From assembly GCF_029962835.1 (NCBI RefSeq), contig NC_080583.1:54291658-54355657 (forward strand): a stretch of DNA of 64,000 nt, in the 5' to 3' direction. Source of the DNA: Magnolia sinica. Taxonomy: Eukaryota; Streptophyta; Magnoliopsida; Magnoliales; Magnoliaceae. The translations under genes were made by a program, and so were the position numbers. The notes under the pieces are model-generated. The model had not been told where the DNA came from and searched no databases. It saw nothing but the letters and a program-made list of their open reading frames with translations. Shown piece by piece: positions 13,153 to 24,662 of this stretch (position 1 is its first letter; each line of letters starts with the position of its first letter).

Positions 13153-14790
13153 TGTTGAGACTCAAATATTGCATATTTTCTCCCATTTATATCTTGGTTT
13201 TATGAACATAATAATGCTTAATGGTATATTTTATACATGTTTGTATTGCAAGGTGAGTTTAAAAGATTGGATTGAAAAGAATGCTAAAAGCATGGATTTA
13301 AGGATTAAGAATTGCTAAAGCAAAGATTGGATCTTTAGCAACCAAGATTGAAGATTTCAAGACCCCAAGATTTAAGAAAACCAAGTAGAGAAGGAAGGAA
13401 GTTGGAAGAACAAAGTGCTAAAATTCACTTCACAATCTGTGTCATCGACCAGTGTTCGATGACATCGAAGCCATCTTTCCATGACATCAAATACAGGTCG
13501 ATGACATCGAATTTTCACAGGAAAATCAAGTTGGTTGTTGGACATATTGGATACAATTCTTGATGAATCGAAGACATGTTCAATGACTCGAAGAAGATGC
13601 TCGATGATATCGAAGACCGTTCGATGGCATCGAATTTATCGAAGAAATTGAAGCAACGCATTGGACTATTTTAGACACTTTTTCGATGGATTGATCACCC
13701 TTTAATGACATTGAAGGACTTCTCGATGACATTGAAGGAAGGTTGGATGACACAGAGACTTACGTAGTGCGAAAGGAGAAAATGCGCGACCTCCGAATTC
13801 AAACCCCTTCAATAACATCGAAGGCTGTTCGATGACATTCAAGGCATTACGCAGAGTTACGCAGACTTCGTAAATTTGAGGCGGTTTTACGATTTTACGG
13901 AAACTAGCTTATAAATATGGGTTTCCTAAGTGTTTTTAGGAGATCTAGGGTTTTAAGGAGCAAAGCAAAGGGGTGGAGCCATCATCCAAGAGTTGCTTTT
14001 TCTCTTCTTCTTAGTTTTTAATGCTTTCTTCAAAGGTTTTAGATCCAATCATGTTTATGGTTGGCTAAATCCCTTAGCTAGGGCTAAGGGGTGAAGTTTG
14101 TAGCATGATTGTGATGTTTTTCTTGTTTGATTCTTGTTCTTGTTGAACTTCTTTGATTCTAATTTGATATTTAAGGAATATTTTTAGTTTTTAATGGTTT
14201 GTTATGACTCAAATTACAATAGATCTGCAGTAGCTTTGAGTATCTTCTTTTTTTGATTTAAGATTGTGAAGATAGGAAATCCTGTTATTCGCCATCGTCC
14301 CTTGGGCATGGTTGGGTGATGGAATCTCTTCTAACCTTCACAATTCTTCTATGTTCGGTTGTGGGATTGGTATATTCTGTTGTTTTCCATTGTCTCTAGG
14401 GCATGGTTAGATGATGGAATCACTTCCAATCCTCACAACTCTCATTGTTGAGAATTAGGTCAATGAAAATTCAGATTAATTTTATCGATATATCTTCCAA
14501 TTGGATAAGATAGGACTCCAATTCCAATTGAGTTCCTTGAATCAAATAAGGAAACATCTTAATAGCTGCAAGTGGATCCCTGGGCACCCTAGTTCCCACC
14601 TTTGAATTCTTAAGTTTCTAATTAAATACCTCACAATTACTTCCTTTGATTCTCAATTCAGATTTAGATATTCTTCTAGTTTTAATTCTAGTTACTTTTA
14701 CAATACACACGAGTTTAGTCCCTGTGGATTCGACCTCAGTCTTACTGAGATTATTACTACATCACGACCCTACACTTGGGGTTATGAACA
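13153..14790 (+). repeat. Athila A 3' LTR (1638 bp)
   Basis: Starts TGTTGAGACTCAAATATTGC and ends GGGGTTATGAACA. The start matches the Athila B LTR starts (TGTTGAGGGTCAAATATTAC), and the body from 13972 matches the split 5' LTR. It contains a cluster of short palindromes (13445-13845). Beyond 14790 the similarity stops. Confidence 0.9.
13445..13845. repeat. Cluster of imperfect TTCGATGACATCGAA palindromes in the Athila A LTR
   Basis: About ten to twelve degenerate copies of a short self-complementary motif, for example 13455-13469, 13498-13512, 13600-13614, 13619-13634, 13723-13738 and 13829-13844. Spacing is irregular (about 15-60 bp), so it is not a simple tandem repeat. The matching part of the 5' LTR lies outside the window. 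Confidence 0.75.
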
Positions 14791-15470
14791 CAGTGTCCCA
14801 TCGTAACCAGCTTCTCCGATTCCGTTGGGGTTCAGCAAGGTGACCACCCAACCATCGGCTGAGCAGCCTGTTGACATCAGTCCTAGGGAGTTGGTTTTGA
14901 AGGAGGCTATTATGGTTGAGATTCGTTCGAAAATCAAATTTCAGACTTCATTCAAATCCGAGTAGTCCTTTACGAAGTCCCCGGGGACCCAGCTAAAGGG
15001 GAGATAGCCATATTCATGGTCACCCTCCAGTGTGGACTCTAGCTTGTAATAGATCCGTTTGTAAGGGCTATAATGGCGTGACTGAAATTGACTCCTTGTC
15101 AGCTCATCTCAAATGCTTAGAGGGCACTGCTGGGGACATACATCCTCTGGTTTCAGTTCAGGAACAATGAGCTAACCCCAGAGGATTTTGTCTATTTGTC
15201 CCAGAACAAGCACAACCCTGTGCAGCCGAGCTGGTACTACTTCTTAGCATGGGCGAATCGAGGCTGAAGCCTTATCTCCAATCTCCCGATTTCCAACAAG
15301 GATTGGAAGAACAAATGGTTCTGGGCGTCAGGAGAATGGGAAGCGCCCGCTGCCGAGCTAGCTAATGTGGGAGCTTGGAAATATGTGCGGCCAAGGACTA
15401 CACTTGGGGATGCCTTCTTTGGATGAGATAGCACGGGAGCATATGTTGGTCAAACGGAGCCAACCCTAAA
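14791..15470 (+). mobile_element. Worn gypsy-type relic ('putative gypsy type transposon' domain, PF04195-like)
   Basis: Translations of about 15120-15440 read like the domain seen upstream of gag in Tat/Ogre-like plant elements: 'ELTPEDFVYLSQNK', then 'WYYFLAWANRG', then 'SNKDWKNKWFWASGEWE'. The 'S-NK-WK--WF-----W' pattern is the best clue. It is an incomplete fossil with no LTR of its own in view. The family assignment is from memory of the motif and is moderate at best. Confidence 0.45.
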
Positions 15471-16500
15471 GGCGATCAGACCATATTTCCCCATAACAGT
15501 GGGCCCTATGAAGGTTTCAATGATGGGCATCCTTAGCACCGCTTCTTCTTGTGGTGTGGTCCACATGAGCCTTAGATCCCCTTATTTTTTGAGTATTAAC
15601 ATAAATTGATATGGAAAAATGGATGGACAGTGTACATAAAATTAATACGTCATGGTGGCACCTCGGTGGCCGCTCGAAGCTTCCACCTATCCCGAGCTCG
15701 AAATAGGCGGGGGTAGTACTTAATCCGCACCCAGAGTAAATACCCCAGATATTGCCTCATCCCACGACAAAATATAGTACCATTCAAAAAACATTTATTG
15801 TAGTATAAAATTCTTAAGGCCAAATGTGTTGGATTGAAGGTTACGTCCGGTCAGTGCGTAACTTTCAACCTGTTAAGTACTTGTCACATCCAATCCTTCC
15901 AATAGGTTGGCTCCACCATGAGGATTATCTAATGTAAAAAATCAGTCCTGTAAAAATCAGTCCCATACACTCATTAACCGGATCACGTCATAGAAAACAA
16001 TAAACATCCATTGATAAATAAAGAATACAAGTGCCATCCACTTGATGAGTGGATATGGCTATTTTTACACGAGATGTCTGTCATGGTGGGGCCAGCCTAT
16101 TGGACGGGTAATTAGATTTCCCATGGACCTATTAGCTTGGAAGTTATCCATTGGGTGAATCATAACCCGTCATCCTACTAGTTGGACTTTAGACCTCCTC
16201 CACTGTGAGAGCAGCATAGCTTCCCGATTATAACATTAAAACCTGTTGGGATGGTGTGAAAGAAAATAAAAAAGAAAAGAAAATTATATCTGGTATGCAT
16301 TAATGATTTTTTAAGATTTTGGGATCTTGTTTAAATAAATAGTGAAAATGTAAATAAAGTTTAGTGACGGTAACCTTGAATTTCGTGAGTGAATGTGATT
16401 AAGTATGATTGCATTTTGAAATTCAATATTTTTATTTTTATTTTTTTTCCACCTCCTTCCTATGGAAAATTTCTTAATACAGTTAGTTACAAAAACAACA
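15471..16500. other. Spacer with no gene; one copy of the dispersed GTGGGCCC-type unit
   Basis: No coding frame of interest. About 15540-15660 carries the second half of the dispersed unit ('GTGTGGTCCACATGAGCC...' to 'CGTCATGGTGGCACC'). The rest is AT-rich sequence without recognisable ends. The last five bases, CAACA (16496-16500), look like the left target duplication of element T. Confidence 0.5.
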
Positions 16501-18593
16501 TGTTACGCCTCGAATTTCGAGGGTTAAGCAAAGTTCTACTCTTGAGATTCAGCACATTACTTATTCAACATGGATAATGATGTTTAGATGTCATTCATAT
16601 TAATGCATTGAACATGAGTGAGATTATACTAAAGCAACATATCATACTCCAAAGATAAGCATACGGAAGTCCGAAGGTTATGTATTAAAATAAGTAAGCG
16701 ATTCACAACTTCCAGAGTATGATGGTGTAACAGGGTTTAATATATACAAAATTTGTTTTAAAATAGACAAAATGAGAAAATGTAAGATGTCCAACTAAAC
16801 AAGTATCCTAGCATCCCAGCGTTCCGACGAGTCAGCTCAAGGTCTACGTAGACCCGTTAGAAAGCTGACAGTAGGAGAACTCCTCCTCCTCCATGAAATC
16901 CTACTCTATCGCGTAAACCTCATCATCATCTGCATCTAAACCAGTGTCTAGTTTGTATTTTAAAACACCGTCCCAGAGTGGGAGTGAGTGATCAACTCAG
17001 TGGTACTATAAGGTAAAGCATAACATGTTATCAATTCAATCAAGTAGTAATGATAAAGCATCATAACAATCACTTCCTAGCTACTCTTGTTAATGCAGGA
17101 ATGGAGTGTAAATAATGATGTATGCCCTCACATCAAAAGCTCCCTCAATAAGCGATGCCGACACCTTATCACATATACCAACACTACCTCCTGTGTGACT
17201 TCCATGCCTTTAAAGCATGTCCTAACTAATGCAGTGCTATGCATGGTCATGTTAGCCCAGTAATTAATTAAATTTATTCATACAACAGATTTGAGAAGCC
17301 AAGGTACCTCCCTTTATATCATTGACCCGAATTGAAGGATCCATCTAGGTTTGTCACTCCTAGTCAAGCACATACGATAGGTAAGTTGTGGGGTCATCAC
17401 TCCCGATTGGAAGCAGTGGATAGGCAAGTTCATAATTTGTGCTCGCAGACACTACGGGGTGGCTCTAATCACCTCGGCGTAGGCCGACAGCTTGAACACG
17501 GTGTCCCATACCACCATGCTTAGCTCACGAGTTTGGGTTTGCATACTGGTCACTACGGGGTGGATGATCACCTCAGCGTCGGCTGACAACTCGAATATGG
17601 TTTCCCATACCACCATGCTTGACTCATGAGTCTTGGTATATCGTAGTACCATAGTTAAGGCGGGCCTTTACATCGGAGGGGGGTACCTTAGATTTAGGCA
17701 GTGGTGTCCGTACATGGTAAACACCCATTAGGCCAATCGATTTATTAGACAAGTTTGATTGGTACGAGCACACGCCAACTTAATGGACATGGAGTGCATA
17801 AGCACCCCTTATGGCCAACCACTATTGGTAATCATCATGTGACCCGGATTTGTCGAATATATCTGAGGTGACAGAATTAATTCAACCATCTGAATGGGGA
17901 CTATTACCGTTTGCCTGGACTACAGCGTAGCCCCAATCCTACTCAGATGTAACAAGTAAACACATGTGACAATAATTCCAGTATTTGACAATCAGTCCAA
18001 ACAAATCTCATTTGAGCATTTCATCAAACACATTGAACATGTCACCAACACTTGTATTTTATCCATAGATTGCATTGTGGCAAATATGATTACATGGAAG
18101 AAACTATACATATGGCAAATACACTGAATGAATACACTTCAACAACATTTTCTCATTCAGACATTTTATTAAACACCTAAGTTACACTTTACCAAATACA
18201 TAGACTAGATTAGTTATGACATATATTATGGCAATTCCTTACACAAGGAGATCATCATGCATATGACAAACATGAATCCTAGATTAACAGTCATGGTAAG
18301 CACAAATCACAATTGCATGTTCATTCAAACATTTCAACAAACACTTGGGATGCATCTTGTATTCAACATAAATCACACATGTATAATATATCGAAAACGT
18401 CGTTTCTATCACTATATGAAAGCAATTAAGTCAGACATAAATCATTAGCTGACACTGAAAGCATTGAAAACCATAACCTAAATGTTTATAGTCCGCACTT
18501 TCCATCGGATTTCTCGATTCGGACTTGGTTCAAACACTACATTCCCGAAAACAGAACAGCGGGTACCTAAACCATGAAATAGGTTAGCTAGTT
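16501..18593 (-). repeat. T 3' LTR, distal part
   Basis: Aligns with 44294-46412 of the 5' LTR, from TGTTACGCCTCGAATTTCGAGG (against TGTAATGCCCTAAATTTTGAGG) to GGTTAGCTAGTT, where the CACTA starts. It contains two copies of the 80-bp block shared with LTRs S and G (about 17435-17535 and 17540-17640). Confidence 0.9.
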
Positions 18594-18617
18594 CACTACC
18601 AAAAAAAGGGGTAAAGG
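18594..18617 (+). repeat. CACTA left terminal inverted repeat
   Basis: CACTACCAAAAAAAGGGG continuing to TAAAGG; pairs with 38200-38223. Followed at 18645-18705 by a few subterminal CCGTAGC and ACTATGG motifs, far fewer than at the right end. Confidence 0.85.
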
Positions 18618-19100
18618 ATATAGACTATGTTATTTTTTTTTTTACGACGGATATAAACCGTAGCTATAGTTACTATGGTTTTAATCCATAGTTAAAGAGT
18701 TGCCACACCATTAATAATTAACGGTGGTGTAAGGGGCTCTACAGGGCTTACAAAAATACATGTGTCCTATCTAAGCCGTCCATATATTTTGAAATATTGT
18801 TTTAAGACATGAAATCAAAAATCAGCTAGATCTAAGGCTCAAGTGAACCAAACGGTAGGAAACATGGATATTAAATCACATTTGCTTCCTATGGTGTGGT
18901 CCACTTGGGCCTTTAATCTACTTTAAGTTTTAGATAATGAATTAAAATAATTTATTAAAATTAATCGTCAGAATGGATAAACCAAATACATCATGGTGGG
19001 CCCCAAGGAGCTCCTGACAGGACCGTCCATGGTCCATCTCACGAAACACGACCAAAAATTGGGCGCGCGCCCAAAACAGAGCCGCGCCCAAAACCGCCCC

Positions 19101-19153
<53 letters not shown>

Positions 19154-20485
19154 CGCTAATCCTCTCTCTCCATTCCCCAATCCTCTCTCTCCCTCCTGAT
19201 CTCTGCTCCATCTTTCTCATTCTCCTCCCTCTCTCCAATGCATCTCCACCGTCTCTTCTATCTCTCTTTATTGCAGCAGCCGTGAAGCTCCTACCTGAAG
19301 AAACACACGACATTCGAAACCCTTCTCATATCTTTGAGGTGTAAGGAATCTGAGGCTCTTCTCCATAGGTTTGATATCTTCCTCTCTTTGTGTCTCTTTT
19401 TCTGTCTTTCAGATTTCATGTATGCTAACTGTTTGATGAAACGCCCCCTTTTCTGGTAGTTTCTCTGTGTGCTTCCACGGTACCTTAAAAGGAAATCACC
19501 AGGAAAAACATCACAAAGCATCCTTATGCCTGATGGGATTCCAGTAAGTCTCTGTGTCTAGAAAGAGTTTTCGATCCTAATCACTGTTTAACCAGGTTGC
19601 GTAAATATTACAACTGCATGATCAAGCAGTTGTATCATAGGCTTACAATGATTGATACCCACGTGACACCGAATAGCCAATTACAACGGATGAGAATCTC
19701 AAGTCCTTGGAACGGGCTTTCAAAATGAGGCTGGTTCCTCTGCAACTGCAAGTCCTCATAGAATTAAGTTTACTACAAGTACTTCTCGTGGGGCCTAAGG
19801 GGTCTATATGACATCCAACCAATCCATCAGGGTGGCCCACCATGAAAGTTGGACAATCCCAAAAATAAGATACAACCAGTGACGACCACATGAAGTTGGA
19901 GGTTTTTGGATGGCTGTCCATTGTTTTCATGATATGGCTATCATGCTGCGTATAGGCCATTTAATCTGAGTGGATTTGCCTCATTTTTTTGTCCATGCCC
20001 TCAAATGAGCTGGAAAAACAGATGGAAATGTTGGATTTCTTACAAACATCAAGGTGGGCCCCACATACAGTCAAGGTGAGAGTTGGTATGGTAATAATCA
20101 TTTGTAAAGCAAGGACAATTTTGTCCATTCCAAAATACAAAAACCAATTTGTAGGTGGTTTAATGACTAACCGTTTGAACTATAAACCAGTTTTAATAAA
20201 TAATTTAAAAGTAAGAGATTTTTGATTCATAGCCAAAAAGGTAGGCCGCCTTACGGAAAAAAAAAATCTCAAAAAGGTTATTTCCCTCTTTTTCAAACAC
20301 TAATAATTATTTATAATTACTAATTTCCCACCATTTATAGTGGAAAAATGTAAAATCAAACATGCCCTTAATGTTTGAAAGTACTATAACAGTTGTAGGG
20401 TATTGGTGAGTCTGAGTTGTTAAGTTTTGACAGGCCGAGTTGAATCAATTGAGTTGACCTGAGTCTTCAACGATTCATGACCGGG
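18618..20485. other. CACTA left body: dispersed units and a CT microsatellite, no recognised gene
   Basis: Contains copies of the GTGGGGCCCACC-type unit at about 18830-19010 and 19930-20065, and a CT microsatellite at about 19105-19150 followed by CT-rich sequence that resembles a plant 5' leader. Apparent open frames here, with Arg-Glu or Ser-Leu runs, come from the microsatellite. A short exon-like stretch at about 19665-19765 reads well in one frame but I cannot name it. Confidence 0.5.
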
Positions 20486-20619
20486 TCATGACCAAATTGA
20501 GTTTTTTTTTTCCCCTATTAGAGCATGGAAGAAATCTGATCTGAGAGGAGCTGAGGTTTTCAAGTTTTTACAAACAGAGAAAACAAAAGATGTTGTAGAA
20601 AGAGAGAAGCTGACCAGGA

Positions 20620-21113
20620 GAACGACGAAATGATTATGGTCCGGTAGCGGCCCAAATAGGAGTCTGCGATGAATGCTCCCAGCAACGGAAGTAAGGTGGC
20701 TACACCATTCCAAATGTTCACATTCTTAGCTGCAGACACAGTCGACTCGTTCAAGACAATGGTTAGATACATGATCAGATTTGTTGAGATGCCAGTGTAT
20801 GTGAATCTCTGAGCAACTTCGACTCCTGCAACATGAAAGGAAGAATTCAGATTAGTTAGTCAATGACTATAATCCATGGATGGGACCCACAAGGTGGACA
20901 GTGTGGATCTGCAATCTGATCTGCCGGCGATCATGGTTTTGGCAGAAAATTCCACATATACTTATCAAGGGTGTCACAATGGAGAAGGTTTACATTACCG
21001 ATTATGTAAATGGAAGATCTCCATCCTCCAGTGGGCCGTGTTTCTGCCGTTTGGTCCACCTGACATCGATCCTCAAGACTACTTAGAAGAGGAGATGTTT
21101 GGGAGCCATCCAT
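20620..21113 (-). pseudogene. Captured NPF (NRT1/PTR) transporter fragment: exons 1 and 2
   Basis: On the minus strand, exon 1 (21113-20999) begins with ATG and encodes 'MDGSQTSPLL...TGGWRSSIYIIG', ending at a GT donor (20998-20997). A 173-bp intron ends in TTGCAG, and exon 2 starts at 20825 with 'VEVAQRFTYTGISTNLI', 'SAAKNVNIWNGVATLLPLL' and 'GAFIADSYLGRYRTIIISS'. This is the classic N-terminal part of plant proton-coupled nitrate/peptide transporters (about 580 residues, 12 membrane helices), covering roughly the first 105 residues and two helices. The phase-1 junction inside the Gly codon of 'IIG-VEVA' is preserved. Similarity stops near 20620, after which the frame runs into unrelated sequence. 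It cannot make a transporter. Its position inside a CACTA says it was captured. Confidence 0.85.
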
Positions 21114-24100
21114 TTACTCACCTTGTTATGAAAGTGATTCATCAACTTAAATGATTCTTGTACTGATGGTGTGCATCTCCAGTGTATTTGAGCTCCTTCA
21201 GTTTTCTGTATCTAAGCTCTTGCTTCTGATATGTACTTCATGCAATCACCAGAAGAGTGATGCTATAAACCGAAGTTTAAAAACTTAGAAACTTGATTTG
21301 ACTCTATGTTCACCCATTTTGGGAAACGAAATAGTGTTTCTCAGGAAACTTTATTTCTAGGAAGCAGCCGTGAAAAGGATATGCAGTTTTGTTGTTTGGT
21401 TTTTCAACTTATCTTCAAAGCTGTTGTTTGGCACACACACACAATAAAAAAAAATAAAAAAATAAAATAAAAATAAAAAATTAAAAAAATTAAAAAAAAA
21501 ATCCATGAAGAAACATTTACTAATGGTTATCAGCATGTGTTAATACATTTCACATGTATGGGACGGTTGCACATGTGGCATACACAACATATTTGGGGCG
21601 CTTGAAATTGAATTGTGGCACATGTGAGGTATCTCATCGTTGAAGTTCTGATTATTATTCAAATTCATGGCTTGGTATTTATTTCCATATCAGTTGTTTC
21701 TTGTTTAGATATAATCTGAATCCATCTTAGATAATAACAGAATGATGTTTTCCCAGCTCATTCCTTCAGGTTGTACCACTACATCTTCCTCTGGGTGACA
21801 CATCAACAGAACACTGCCAGACATGAAAAGAAAATATGGATGCAGCTTGCATACTCTTAAGTTCCATGTGTTGAGTATTAATACGATGCTCGACAGGTAC
21901 AACACATTGCTCAACAATCTGTTTTTGCTATGAATGAATTCTTTTTTATGGTTTTTTTTTTTTTTTTATACCATTTTTTTGGATTTCTTTCATGAGTTTT
22001 AATAGGCAATTGCTTTTCTTGGGACCTTTTTTTCTACCTTGTTTCATTTACTTCATAGATACTATTTTTTGTTTCTTGGGATCTTTTATTGTGATAGAAG
22101 TTCTAAAGCTTTTCTTATAAGAATATTTTAGAATAGAAAAATAGAAATGATGGGCCCTTAATCCATTTTCTACAGCTTGATTCCAAGGATTTGCCCACCT
22201 TTTCTTTTTTAGAATAGAAAAATAGAAAGCAATTGCTGTCTTACGGTTTGATTATTTCAGCTACACGTCTATCTTGCTCTCCTGCAGTTCAGTTATTTAA
22301 GGATTGGCTTACCCCCTGTGCCTCATCTCAAGATAGGGAATTGTTGTTGCATGGTTGAACTCTGATGTTCTCTCTTCCTTGCGATCACATGGCTGTGAGC
22401 TGAAGATACTTGTGACTGCCTCTATGTAAAAGATTGTAATTTGGAAGGCAGTGTTTGGGCGTCCCTGTATGTTATGCCAAAAGTATGTCTGATGGTCATA
22501 CGGCGATCAACATGGATCCCCTTAAGTGAAGGTAGTGATGTATTGCACTGATTGTGGAACTATTGGGGCCATGATTCTCAGTTGCCAAGTAAGTTATAAC
22601 ATCGTTTATGTTTAGCTATCTTCTTAGTTTAAAATGCGAAGTGTGATGATGAGCTTTTGCTTCTTCTTTTTTTCTCCTCAGTTGACATTGGGGTGTGAGA
22701 ATGGTCTTTGCTGGGCTTTTAGGCATCAGATTATGTAATCAAATGCTTGCTGCACCTAAATGAAAACTGTCAACAATCTATGTCCAGATCACCAGCTCTT
22801 AGTGAATTGCACGAGTGATGATCATGTGTGTCAATCTCAGGATCATGCTCAAGATCCAGGATGTTTGTCAGGCAAGTACACAGTGAATTGCACGAGTCCA
22901 GAAATCAGGAAGATCAACTTATCAGGTAGTCACATATATCACTTGAATGTGGACAGTTGGTTATCCTTAAAAGTTGAATGTGGACTGTTTGATCCTTTTC
23001 TAACCATCCATTTCTTCATACACAAATTACCACACAAAGACTCGATACTTTTTTCGTTGCATCATTCCTTGGACTTTTTTCTTGTGAATTCTGTTGCTCA
23101 TCTGGAGAATGGAAGTTAATTTCTTTTGTTTGGTTATTTGTAGATTTAACATTCTGATAGAAAAGAAGAAGAAGAAGAAGAAGAAGACAATAGATCGACC
23201 CAAAACCAAGTGACAGGTAATGAGACAGGTTCGGATCTTCTTCCTTGCTTCCAATTTATTTGGATTTGGACCATAACTGGACTTGACCCATGTATATACT
23301 AATTGATCAAGCCTGGGGCTGAGTTGTAGATCCAATTAGTAAACAGGTCGGATCTAATACACCCATCGACTCGATCCTACCCAAGATATTAGCGCCCCGA
23401 TTTGCAGACCACTAACTGGGTATCCGGAATATTGTGATATGCCATTGTGGGAATTTGTAGATGAATGGTAGGATTCATATAAATATTAAAATACACATGC
23501 ACATGCATGAAGAGTGATTTTCTAGTTCTTGCTTCTAAAACTGGATACTGGAAACTGGACTCCAGTTGGGATTTTAAAACATGATGGTTGTACTCCAATT
23601 GTTTTCACGTGTTTTGTATTGAAGATAATCAAAAGTGTTTTATTTCAGTGATGAGGTATGTGATTGAAATTGATCGGGTGGGCCTTACTAGCATGGGGCA
23701 TTGTTCAAAAACCCAATGTTGTGATTATGGACTGTTGACCTTGTTTATTTCAACTTATCTTCACAGATCAATGACTGCCCAATTAGATTCATTTGAAGAA
23801 ATTTCCAAATAGATCTTCAACTTGGATGGAAGTCGTCTTTATCATCAATGCAACTTGCTTCAAGACATTCTTGTGGCATTTATTTATTCTCTAGGATTGC
23901 TTGAGAGCTTGGAAAACTAAAAGAAACATTTCCTCTTAAAAGTTATTTTCCAAGGAAGTACTTTCGAGAGTGTAAAAAACAGAGGGAGGGCCGGGAGAAT
24001 TCTCACCCAACGCACTTTTTTTTTTTTTTTGTTTTCCGGTTGTTTCAGAGAATCCTATCAGCAGATATCAAAAGAAGGTCCATCACAGAGTGCGTACACG

Positions 24101-24133
24101 CACAGCAACCTGCAGAGCATTTACACAAAAATT
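21114..24133. other. CACTA body without a recognised gene
   Basis: AT-rich sequence with A-rich (21440-21500), poly-T (21950-21970) and GAA (23163-23187) runs. One exon-like stretch follows a pyrimidine tract and CTGCAG at about 22286 and reads 'QLFKDWLTPCASSQDRELL' on the plus strand. It may be another captured exon, but I cannot assign it. At 22796 and 22881 a short direct repeat, GTGAATTGCACGAGT, occurs 85 bp apart. Other open frames here are short and look accidental. Confidence 0.4.
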
Positions 24134-24662
24134 GGGAGTGGATTAGGTGTGCCCCGGCCTCACCCAAGATGGTGTGGCCCTGACCCTGGGGCCCACCTTG
24201 ATATATGTATCCTGTATCCATTCCCTCGCTCTGTTTTACCATATCATTTTAGAGCATGATCCCAGATGAAGCAGATCCAATTCTCAGGTAGACTGCATTG
24301 TAGGAAATAGTGGTGATTGACCATCAATGGGCAACAAAAGCTTTGGATCAAGTTGATATTTGTTTTTTTTTTTTTCCTTGTCCAGGTTTGTGTGACCTTA
24401 TCAACTGGTTAGATGGCAAATAAACATTACCAAAACATGATGGTAGGCCCTAAGAAGTTTTTAATGATAAGGCATTCAATTCACCACTGCTTTCTTAGTA
24501 TGGTCCACCTGAGATTTGGATTTTCTTCATTTTTGAGCTCACGTTCTAAAATGATCTAGTAAAATGGATTAATTGGTGTAGATATAGAATATATGCATGG
24601 TGGGCCCCATGGTATGGGCCACACTTTCTTGGGTGATGCGAAGGCGCACCTAGTCCACTCCC
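24134..24662. mobile_element. MITE with about 45-bp inverted ends, built from dispersed units
   Basis: The left end GGGAGTGGATTAGGTGTGCC...CTCACCCAAGATGGTGTGGCC pairs with the complement of the right end, GGGAGTGGACTAGGTGCGCC...ATCACCCAAGAAAGTGTGGCC. Inside, both arms carry the GGGGCCCACC-type unit, reversed on the left (24180-24440) and forward on the right (24480-24615). Short A-rich sequences flank both ends (AAAAATT and CTAAAAAT), but a precise target duplication is not certain, so I leave the superfamily open. It lies within the CACTA. Confidence 0.75.

Larger units (their letters stand above)
100..14790 (+). mobile_element. Athila A: old Ty3/gypsy (Athila-type) LTR retrotransposon, broken, with nested insertions
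   Basis: Order of parts: interrupted 5' LTR (100-698 and 5499-5719), tRNA-Asp primer site, gag, aspartic protease, reverse transcriptase, RNase H, integrase, a non-coding 3' stretch, and 3' LTR (13153-14790). The gag type, the RT motif FMDDFSVFG and the tRNA-Asp primer site point to the Athila group of non-chromodomain gypsy elements. It is a fossil: coding is scattered over several frames with well over ten breaks, and it is interrupted by the solo LTR X and a hAT-like MITE. Over about 330 aligned bases the two LTRs differ at roughly 6% by eye, suggesting an insertion several million years old. The left end is outside the window, so its target duplication cannot be checked. Confidence 0.9.

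Noticed and set aside
18942-19313. Arg-Glu-rich and Ser-Leu-rich open frames
   Set aside because: Produced on both strands by the CT microsatellite at about 19105-19150.
20876-21154. 92-codon plus-strand frame
   Set aside because: It is antisense to the NPF exon 1, which is strongly supported on the minus strand.
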